Shown here one piece after another: positions 1 to 6,750 of a stretch of DNA of 8,243 bases. The stretch spans positions 15,368-23,610 of the forward strand of contig DHIR01000163.1 of assembly GCA_002403905.1 (NCBI GenBank), written 5' to 3'. The stretch comes from Mucilaginibacter sp. UBA4741. Its GTDB lineage: Bacteria > Bacteroidota > Bacteroidia > Sphingobacteriales > Sphingobacteriaceae. The translations under genes were made by a program, and so were the position numbers. Within the stretch, counting starts at the first letter, position 1, and each line of letters begins with the position of its first letter. The notes under the pieces were generated by a model. It made no database searches. It saw nothing but the letters and a program-made list of their open reading frames with translations, and was not told the DNA's origin.

Positions 1-54
1 GCTCATGAGCGGCTTTTCCTTTTAATATCATACAATTCCGACATCCGAAATCCC

Positions 55-2252
<2,198 letters not shown>

Positions 2253-2310
2253 CTGGGAAAAGGTTTGTATTTTAATGCGGCTACCATTATTTTTTACGGA
2301 CTGATTTTCG

Positions 2311-2318
2311 TATTTTTG
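2311..2318 (+). promoter_or_regulatory. Candidate orphan -7 promoter box
   Basis: TATTTTTG matches TAnnTTTG exactly on the plus strand. There is no clear -33 element, and the sequence is AT-rich, so a chance match is likely. If it is used, the transcript would run through the 42-bp repeats toward the lipoprotein gene, giving that gene a long leader of about 400 bases. Confidence 0.25.
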
Positions 2319-2450
2319 TAGATACCTGAGGCCTCTATTTCCGGCGCTGTTTACGATCGTTTTTTTGCTTCGCGGTAGATAAAAAATCAGCGAAAAAATC
2401 TAAATAAAAACCACAAATAGCTGATATGCTGAATGTTAATCAAAAAACTC

Positions 2451-2618
2451 ACTACCGGCATTAGCGCCAATGCCCGGAAAACACCAAAAATCACTACCGG
2501 TATAAACCTTAATGCCCGAAAAACCGCCTAAATTAATACCAATTAAACCACTAATACCCGGCAAACAGCCAAAATTACTACCGCCTAAACCCTTAATACC
2601 GGTGTGAATACAAGCCGG
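2451..2618. repeat. Four degenerate 42-bp tandem repeats
   Basis: Four consecutive units of exactly 42 bp begin at 2451, 2493, 2535 and 2577, each opening with ACTACC or AATACC. By hand alignment unit 1 matches unit 2 at 30 of 42 positions and unit 2 matches unit 3 at 29 of 42. Unit 4 follows the pattern for about its first 26 bases and then drifts. Every unit has a second, similar motif (ATGCCCG or ATACC) starting at its base 20, so each is itself a diverged duplication of roughly 18 plus 24 bases. There are no conserved spacers as in CRISPR. Because 42 is 14 codons, frames stay in phase from unit to unit. The stretch lies upstream of the lipoprotein promoter. Confidence 0.7.
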
Positions 2619-2649
2619 GTAATTGATTAGGATAGTTAGTACGAAAGTT

Positions 2650-2657
2650 TATCTTTG
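2650..2657 (+). promoter_or_regulatory. Predicted promoter -7 box of the OmpH-like lipoprotein gene
   Basis: TATCTTTG is an exact TAnnTTTG match 68 bp before the start codon. The nearest upstream TTG (2623-2625) is 24 bp away, a little far for a -33 element. It predicts a leader of about 60 bases that is A-rich near the start codon and has no Shine-Dalgarno sequence. Confidence 0.55.
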
Positions 2658-2725
2658 TGAAAAAATTTATTAAAAATAACGAGGTGCTTAGCGCCATCAA
2701 TCATCAAAAAAACAAATCAATTTAA

Positions 2726-3316
2726 ATGAAAACTACGGGTTCTATTTTAACCATTACTTTAGGCTTATTAACGGTAGCAAGCATGGTTGCCTGCAATAAT
2801 AAACCGGCAGCAACAACAACGGCTGCAGCTTCAACAACAACATCTGATAAAGGAACAACAGTATATATAAACTCTGATTCTTTATTAGCCAAATATGATT
2901 ATGCTAAAGACATGCAGGCCCGCCTTACCGAAAAAGGTAAAGCAGCTCAGGCTGAAGTTAATTCTAAACGCCAGGCATTAGCCCGCGAAATTGCCGATTA
3001 TCAAAAAGACGCGGCTACTTTACCTGCTGATAAACGCCAGGCTATTGAGGCGCGTTTAGCACGCGAACAACAAACGCAGCAGCAGTTTGAACAAAGCGAA
3101 GGTGCAGACTTTCAAAAAGAGCAAGGAGAAGAAACCAACAAGCTTTATGAAAAGTTGACCGATTTTTCTAAAACCTACGCTAAAGAAAAAGGTTATAAAT
3201 TGGTATTAACTTACTCAAAATCTGCTCCGGGGGTATTATATGTCGACCCAAGCCTTGACATAACTACCGATGCGGTTAAAATATTAAATGACGCTTACGC
3301 AAAGGATAAAAAATAA
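2726..3316 (+). CDS. OmpH/Skp-family lipoprotein
   Basis: This is a 196-residue, Skp-like (OmpH family) protein. Skp proteins are trimeric, jellyfish-shaped chaperones that hold unfolded outer-membrane proteins; this one is probably anchored to a membrane. The N-terminus is a signal peptide with a lipobox-like SMVAC, making C23 the likely lipidated residue, followed by NN. A Thr/Ala-rich linker spans about 28-45. The OmpH domain then begins with a beta strand (VYINSD, 46-51). A long charged helical section of about 52-152, rich in K, E, Q and A, corresponds to the Skp tentacles. The C-terminal strands (YKLVLTYSKS and GVLYVDPSLDIT) and a final helix complete the fold. The box at 2650 would drive it alone, and a terminator follows. 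Unlike classical skp it is not next to bamA here. The lipobox has M and V where L and A/S are usual. The family is confident; the client proteins are unknown. Confidence 0.88.
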   Translation: MKTTGSILTITLGLLTVASMVACNNKPAATTTAAASTTTSDKGTTVYINSDSLLAKYDYAKDMQARLTEKGKAAQAEVNSKRQALAREIADYQKDAATLPADKRQAIEARLAREQQTQQQFEQSEGADFQKEQGEETNKLYEKLTDFSKTYAKEKGYKLVLTYSKSAPGVLYVDPSLDITTDAVKILNDAYAKDKK

Positions 3317-3323
3317 GCGGATG

Positions 3324-3350
3324 TGCGCCCCGATAGCTATCGGGGGTGCA
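3324..3350. repeat. Perfect 18-bp palindrome with extended stem
   Basis: CCCCGATAGCTATCGGGG occupies 3328-3345 and is perfectly self-complementary. Flanking TGCG (3324-3327) and TGCA (3347-3350) lengthen the stem with one bulged G at 3346. It lies 11 bp after the lipoprotein stop codon and 27 bp before a typical terminator, and has no T-tract of its own. It may stabilise the 3' end of the mRNA or be a dispersed repeat; the latter cannot be tested from one window. Confidence 0.6.
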
Positions 3351-3376
3351 GATGCTAAATATTTAATTTCGATATT

Positions 3377-3410
3377 AAAAACCTCAACTGTAAGTTGAGG
3401 TTTTTCTTTT
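3377..3410 (+). terminator. Intrinsic terminator after the OmpH-like gene
   Basis: A 12-bp perfect stem pairs 3377-3388 (AAAAACCTCAAC) with 3394-3405 (GTTGAGGTTTTT) around the loop TGTAA, and is followed by TTTTT-C-TTTT. This is a textbook Rho-independent terminator about 60 bp past the stop codon. It separates the lipoprotein gene from guaD. The A-run on the other side could also let it act on the minus strand. Confidence 0.88.
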
Positions 3411-3426
3411 AATGGCAGGAGATATA

Positions 3427-3461
3427 TTCTTGCCTCTTGATTCTTAAATCTTGATTCTATT
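3427..3461 (+). repeat. Heptamer repeat leader of guaD
   Basis: Five consecutive 7-bp units of the type WTCTTGA fill the 35 bp that end exactly at the guaD start codon: units begin at 3427, 3434, 3441, 3448 and 3455, for example CTCTTGA and ATCTTGA. The clearest copies are TCTTGATTCT at 3435-3444 and 3449-3458. A near-consensus -7 box, TATTCTTG (3425-3432, one mismatch to TAnnTTTG), overlaps the first unit, so the leader RNA may begin within the repeats. No Shine-Dalgarno sequence is near the ATG. Confidence 0.6.
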
Positions 3462-3935
3462 ATGAGCAACCACGAAAAATTTATGCGGATGGCGATTGAC
3501 CTATCCGAATACAATGTAACAGAAGGACAAGGCGGCCCGTTTGGTGCCGTTATTGTGAAAGATGGAATGGTAATAGCCCGCAGCGCCAATAGAGTTGTAC
3601 CTACTAATGACCCCACAGCACATGCCGAGGTATCGGCCATACGCCTGGCTTGCCAGGAACTGGAGACTTTTAGTTTAGCAGGCTGCGAAATTTATACCAG
3701 CTGCGAGCCCTGCCCTATGTGCCTTGGCGCAATCTATTGGGCCCGGATAGATAAGATCTACTACGCCAATACCAAAGCTGATGCAGCTGCAATAGGTTTT
3801 GATGACCACTTTATTTACGAAGAGCTTGACCTGCCCATGGACAAACGCAAACTACCCATTGTACAGTTAATGCGCGATGAAGCGTTGAGTGCGTTTAAGT
3901 TATGGGGGGAATCAGAAAGTAGGACAGACTACTAA
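3462..3935 (+). CDS. guaD: Guanine deaminase (cytidine-deaminase fold)
   Basis: The predicted enzyme hydrolyses guanine to xanthine and ammonia in the cytoplasm. The 157-residue protein closely resembles recalled Bacillus subtilis GuaD in length and motifs. The N-terminal half has GGPFGAVIVKDG at 24-35 and NDPTAHAEV at 49-57, giving the zinc ligand H54 and the proton-shuttling E56. CEPCPMC at 81-87 supplies zinc ligands C84 and C87. GFDDHFIYEE at 112-121 and the C-terminal aromatic tail ending in Y157 match the GuaD pattern, in which the C-terminal segment is swapped between the two subunits of the dimer. These features separate it from the tRNA adenosine deaminase TadA. It sits between two terminators, so it is probably transcribed alone. 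Related enzymes also accept other aminated rings such as ammeline, so substrate range is less certain than fold. Confidence 0.93.
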   Translation: MSNHEKFMRMAIDLSEYNVTEGQGGPFGAVIVKDGMVIARSANRVVPTNDPTAHAEVSAIRLACQELETFSLAGCEIYTSCEPCPMCLGAIYWARIDKIYYANTKADAAAIGFDDHFIYEELDLPMDKRKLPIVQLMRDEALSAFKLWGESESRTDY

Positions 3936-3946
3936 GCCCCTCCCAA

Positions 3947-3970
3947 CCCTCCCCGGTAGGGAGGGCTTTT
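3947..3970 (+). terminator. Intrinsic terminator of guaD
   Basis: CCCTCCC (3947-3953) pairs with GGGAGGG (3959-3965) around the loop CGGTA, followed by C and TTTT. An alternative pairing uses 3935-3944 with 3959-3967. It begins 12 bp after the guaD stop codon and lies in the first copy of the 33-bp repeat. Confidence 0.75.
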
Positions 3971-3984
3971 AATAGAACTTTAAT

Positions 3985-4010
3985 AAAAAAGTCTCCCCTA
4001 CCGGGGGAGA
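3985..4010 (-). terminator. Intrinsic terminator of the hslR-like gene
   Basis: Read on the minus strand, TCTCCCC (4010-4004) pairs with GGGGAGA (3998-3992) around a 5-base loop, followed by C and six T residues (3990-3985). It begins 12 bp after the hslR-like stop codon and faces the guaD terminator. Confidence 0.8.
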
Positions 4011-4021
4011 TTTAGAGAGGC

Positions 4022-4426
4022 TTATTCAACTTCCTTTTTAAAGAAATCATCCTGCAAACCATCAATCTCTCGCCTATCCCTTTTGGTTGGCCTACCCGTA
4101 CCCCTATCGCGTTTTAGTACCGGGGCCTGGAACATTGATTTAAATGCAAGCGTTTGCTCAACCGGAGTAATATCTTCATAATAGCCAACTGCGGTTTTGG
4201 CATCGGTGCGGCTTTCCAACAGTCCGGTTACTCTTATAATTTTACGGTCCGGCCCTTTTGATACCTGGTAGGTTTCGCCCAGCTTAACCTCGTGCGATGG
4301 TTTAATATTATTGCCATCCAGCTTTACGCGCCCCGCCTTGCAGGCATCAGATGCCAGCGTGCGCGTTTTAAACAGGCGGATGGACCAGAGAAATTTATCT
4401 ATTCGTAGTTTTTCTTTTTCGGGCAT
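4022..4426 (-). CDS. hslR: S4-domain RNA-binding protein, HslR/Hsp15-like
   Basis: This small basic cytoplasmic protein of 134 residues has an N-terminal S4 RNA-binding domain: RIDKFLWSIRLFKTRTLA (8-25), then the loop DACKAGRVKLDG and KPSHEVKLGETYQV. The S4 domain is followed by a short beta region and a basic C-terminal tail, GRPTKRDRREIDGL (111-124). E. coli Hsp15 is 133 residues with the same order and a similar DRRPDKKERRD tail. Hsp15 binds free 50S subunits that still carry a peptidyl-tRNA after premature dissociation and helps to recycle them. The gene follows the glycosidase gene on the same strand with a 34-bp gap, so co-transcription is possible, although a candidate promoter lies in the gap. 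No Shine-Dalgarno sequence is seen. The family is clear; the rescue role is carried over from E. coli. Confidence 0.87.
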   Translation of the reverse strand: MPEKEKLRIDKFLWSIRLFKTRTLASDACKAGRVKLDGNNIKPSHEVKLGETYQVSKGPDRKIIRVTGLLESRTDAKTAVGYYEDITPVEQTLAFKSMFQAPVLKRDRGTGRPTKRDRREIDGLQDDFFKKEVE

Positions 4427-4437
4427 AATTCAATCCA

Positions 4438-4445
4438 CAAATTTA
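4438..4445 (-). promoter_or_regulatory. Candidate -7 box of the hslR-like gene
   Basis: The minus strand reads TAAATTTG, an exact TAnnTTTG match, 11 bp before the ATG. A start about 7 bp downstream would give a nearly leaderless mRNA. There is no well-spaced -33 box, and the AT-rich context makes a chance match plausible. Confidence 0.3.
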
Positions 4446-4460
4446 GCAAATCTTCCCAAT

Positions 4461-5771
4461 CTATAATTTATAACCCTTATCGGCATCATCCAACACCAAA
4501 ACCCAATCCTGCCCATAGCCACGTGATGGCGGGTAGAATTTATAATCGCTGATCTTATTTAGGTCGATAGCCGTTACTTTACCATCACGCGGGTTATACC
4601 AGCAGGCTTTTAAGTGGCTTACTTTTATTTTAGTTGGGTCAACAGTAAATGGCTTGCCTGCCGCGGTATAAACAAAAATATAATCGCTGCCACGTGTAGC
4701 CTGTATACGCTCGGCTGGTGGGTTGTTATTTTCGAGGATAACAGATTGATCAGGCACACGGTCCAAATATGGGTGCGACTCCATTAAGCGCCTTACATAC
4801 TGCATCTGGTTGGCACCGGGCAGTTCTAACGCGTCATACCAATAAAAATGCGGGCCATTTATCCCGGGCATTTTAGGCGAATACATTTGCCAAACATCAT
4901 GGCAGCCATAAGTGTGTCCAAATGCCCCCGCAAACAGATCGAGATAAGCATATTTCCTTACATCGTACGGGCTTGATGTACCCAGATCTTTCACATTAAA
5001 ACATACCGGGTGATCTTCGTAGATTGGTTCGGCATCAATTTCCGGTTTTGCAGGTAACGCGTTATATGATGCCAGCATTTTATCATAAACCGGTTCATCG
5101 CGGCAATGGCCGTTCTGGAACGAGTTAAAAGCAAACCACCCCTCGTTCCTGAACCATTCTGCCGAACCTAAACGATTGGGTGCAGAATGATAACTGATCA
5201 AAGCTTTGTCATTTGTACCCTTCATTATGGCTTCGCCCATGGCGCGCCAAATAGCTACATCTTTACTTTGGGGCGCTTTATCACCGCCCAGCATCCATAT
5301 CAGGTTTGTTTTGTTTTTATATCGTTTGGCTAACCAGGCACCATATACAGCTGCATTTTGTTCAGTATATCCCTGCGGACCGGATGCCCATGAAGGTAAA
5401 AAAACAATGTTAAGATGGTATTGCTCGGCTTTATTTATCACATAGTCAACATGTTCAAAATACTTCTCGTTAGGTTTGTTTGGGTCACGGTCTATCAATG
5501 GCATATCGCCATAAACATTTATATTACTAACCTCATCTAATCCCGCAGCGGCAGCTTGTATAACCGTAAAACCCTGGCTGGCTCTTGTTTTTAAATAAGT
5601 ATCTGCTTCTTCACGGGTTAGCTTGGCAAAAAGCTCCCAGGCGGTATCTCCCATCCAAAAAAATGGTTTACCATCTTTTAATATATAATGTTGATTAGCG
5701 CTAACGGTAAATTGTGCTTGCGCAGTTTGCAGGGTTAATAGCGCTGTTATTAGCAGTAAATATTTTTTCAT
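4461..5771 (-). CDS. Secreted apiosidase-like glycoside hydrolase (DUF4038/GH140 type)
   Basis: This 436-residue exported protein resembles the DUF4038 (apiosidase-like) family, in which the characterised Bacteroides GH140 enzyme removes apiose-linked side chains from rhamnogalacturonan II. MKKYLLLITALLTLQTAQAQ is a clear signal peptide, probably cut after residue 18-20, so the start at 5771 is preferred over an ATG 15 bp upstream. The TIM-barrel part (about 25-340) opens with YILKDGKPFFWMGDTAWELF. It carries WMLGGD with D164 and PEIDAEPIYE with E248, which I infer to be the acid/base and nucleophile by analogy. The C-terminal 80-90 residues, ending GYGQDWVLVLDDADKGYKL, fit the beta-sandwich called Collagen_bind_2 that usually accompanies DUF4038. 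No SusC/SusD pair or other carbohydrate gene is in the window, so the substrate cannot be read from context. The protein is probably periplasmic or surface-exposed. Confidence 0.85.
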   Translation of the reverse strand: MKKYLLLITALLTLQTAQAQFTVSANQHYILKDGKPFFWMGDTAWELFAKLTREEADTYLKTRASQGFTVIQAAAAGLDEVSNINVYGDMPLIDRDPNKPNEKYFEHVDYVINKAEQYHLNIVFLPSWASGPQGYTEQNAAVYGAWLAKRYKNKTNLIWMLGGDKAPQSKDVAIWRAMGEAIMKGTNDKALISYHSAPNRLGSAEWFRNEGWFAFNSFQNGHCRDEPVYDKMLASYNALPAKPEIDAEPIYEDHPVCFNVKDLGTSSPYDVRKYAYLDLFAGAFGHTYGCHDVWQMYSPKMPGINGPHFYWYDALELPGANQMQYVRRLMESHPYLDRVPDQSVILENNNPPAERIQATRGSDYIFVYTAAGKPFTVDPTKIKVSHLKACWYNPRDGKVTAIDLNKISDYKFYPPSRGYGQDWVLVLDDADKGYKL

Positions 5772-5782
5772 AGCGATAAGGT

Positions 5783-5796
5783 ACATACAATTATGT
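5783..5796. promoter_or_regulatory. Short dyad in the divergent glycosidase/dapD spacer
   Basis: ACATA-CAAT-TATGT is an inverted repeat with 5-bp arms and a 4-bp centre. It lies 11 bp upstream of the preferred glycosidase start in the 82-bp spacer between two divergent genes, a position suited to an operator. The arms are short and AT-rich, so chance is quite possible. Confidence 0.22.
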
Positions 5797-5853
5797 CTTA
5801 TCCACCAAATCTCCCTAAAATTCCTTTAATTTGTCGAAAGTTTAAATTTACCA

Positions 5854-6669
5854 ATGCAAGATCTAAAAAAATTAATTGAGGCAGCCTGGGAAGACAGGAA
5901 CCTTTTAGGTTATAAAGAATATACAGATGCTATTGAAACCGTAATTGAACGGTTAGATAAAGGCGAGATCCGCGTTGCCGAACTGATCGGCACCCGCTGG
6001 CATACTAATGATTGGATAAAAAAAGCCGTAATATTATACTTCCCTATACGCACCATGGAAGAAATTAAAGCCGGTCCGTTTATGTTTCATGATAAAATGA
6101 AATTAAAAACCGACTATAAAAAAATCGGTGTACGTGTAGTGCCTGGTGCTTCCGCACGTTTCGGCGCGTATCTGGCAAAAGGCGTTATCATGATGCCTAG
6201 CTATGTAAACATAGGCGCTTATGTTGACGAAGGCACCATGGTTGATACCTGGGCAACCGTAGGCTCATGCGCGCAGATTGGCAAACATGTTCACCTAAGT
6301 GGCGGTGTTGGTATCGGCGGCGTTTTAGAACCGGTACAAGCTGCCCCGGTTATTATTGAGGACAACTGTTTCTTAGGATCAAGAGCTATTGTTGTAGAAG
6401 GTGTGCATGTTGAGCGTGAGGCCGTACTAGGTGCAAACGTGGTTTTAACCGCGTCAACCAAAATTATTGATGTTACGGGCAGTACCCCTGTCGAGTACAA
6501 AAGCTTTGTACCGGCACGTTCTGTAGTTATTCCGGGTTCATATACCAAAAAATTCCCTGCCGGCGATTACCAGGTACCGTGTGCTTTAATTATAGGCAAA
6601 CGTAAAGAATCAACCGACAAAAAGACATCGTTAAACGATGCTTTGAGGGAAAACAATGTTGCCGTTTAA
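5854..6669 (+). CDS. dapD: 2,3,4,5-tetrahydropyridine-2,6-dicarboxylate N-succinyltransferase
   Basis: DapD transfers succinyl from succinyl-CoA to tetrahydrodipicolinate, a step of the succinylase route to meso-diaminopimelate (for peptidoglycan) and lysine, in the cytoplasm. The protein has 271 residues; E. coli DapD has 274. A helical N-terminal domain (about 1-95) is followed by a left-handed parallel beta-helix built from hexapeptide repeats. It has the family's strongly conserved run SARFGAYLAKGVIMMPSYVN (100-119), NIGAYVDEGTMVDTWATVGS (119-138), HLSGGVGIGGVLEP (147-160) and IIEDNCFLGSR (167-177). The C-terminal strand has YQVPCALIIGKR. The active form is a trimer with active sites between subunits. 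No Shine-Dalgarno sequence is present. TTAATTTG at 5826-5833, one mismatch from the -7 consensus, is a weak promoter candidate. The downstream GT9 gene is on the same strand 80 bp away. No other dap gene is in the window. Confidence 0.96.
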   Translation: MQDLKKLIEAAWEDRNLLGYKEYTDAIETVIERLDKGEIRVAELIGTRWHTNDWIKKAVILYFPIRTMEEIKAGPFMFHDKMKLKTDYKKIGVRVVPGASARFGAYLAKGVIMMPSYVNIGAYVDEGTMVDTWATVGSCAQIGKHVHLSGGVGIGGVLEPVQAAPVIIEDNCFLGSRAIVVEGVHVEREAVLGANVVLTASTKIIDVTGSTPVEYKSFVPARSVVIPGSYTKKFPAGDYQVPCALIIGKRKESTDKKTSLNDALRENNVAV

Positions 6670-6675
6670 CAGTTT

Positions 6676-6750
6676 AGAGTGGTGAGTTCTTAGTAATGAG
6701 TATATCTCTTACTTTAACTCATCACCCATAACTCAAAGCTCATAACTCAA
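6676..6750 (+). repeat. Hairpin built of inverted heptamer repeats, leader of the GT9 gene
   Basis: Five 7-bp units related to AACTCAT run from 6716 to 6750 (starts 6716, 6723, 6730, 6737, 6744), and the last base is the A of the GT9 start codon. The left half, about 6676-6703, has complementary units such as TGAGTTC and TGAGTAT at the same 7-bp period. Segments 6683-6701 and 6717-6735 can pair at 15 of 19 positions around a 15-base AT-rich loop. There is no T-tract, so it is not a standard terminator. It fills most of the 80-bp dapD-GT9 spacer, leaving no room for a conventional ribosome binding site. Confidence 0.6.

Larger units (their letters stand above)
3934..4023. repeat. Inverted pair of a 33-bp repeat between convergent genes
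   Basis: Copy 1 is 3934-3966 (plus) and copy 2 is 3991-4023 (minus). They agree at 24 of 33 positions without gaps, sharing AAGCC at the start and CCCCGGTAGGG in the core. In each copy the first two bases are the last two of the neighbouring gene's TAA stop codon, so both genes end in TAAGCC. The pair can form one long stem or two separate hairpins. The style suggests a dispersed genomic repeat recruited as a terminator; that is inference. Confidence 0.6.

Noticed and set aside
1..54. GCTCATGAGC palindrome and a minus-strand ATG at 6-4 preceded by AAAAGGAAAA, a possible start of a gene after gyrB.
   Set aside because: Only two codons would be visible, and nothing identifies a protein; the palindrome could be chance at the window edge.
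2470..2606. Plus-strand Pro/Lys-rich repeat peptide (14-residue period, LIPGKQPKLLPPKP-like).
   Set aside because: It is interrupted by TAA in the second unit and ends at TGA in the fourth, with no start region or promoter in proper position; low-complexity DNA explains it.
2451..2618. CRISPR array.
   Set aside because: The units are contiguous, about 70% identical and lack the alternation of constant repeats with unique spacers; no cas genes are nearby.
3412..3447. An 11-codon upstream ORF (MAGDIFLPLDS) in front of guaD.
   Set aside because: Its end lies in the heptamer repeats, it has no recognisable signal for translation, and such short ORFs are expected by chance.
3284..3640. Minus-strand 118-codon ORF overlapping guaD and the terminator region.
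   Set aside because: It is a shadow of guaD in another frame, runs through a strong terminator hairpin and resembles no protein family I know.
6291..6548. Minus-strand ORF inside dapD.
   Set aside because: It lies wholly within the highly conserved dapD coding sequence; antisense shadow of hexapeptide-repeat codons.
6676..6750. Terminator after dapD.
   Set aside because: The hairpin lacks a T-tract and has a 15-base loop with several mismatches; the heptamer structure explains it better.
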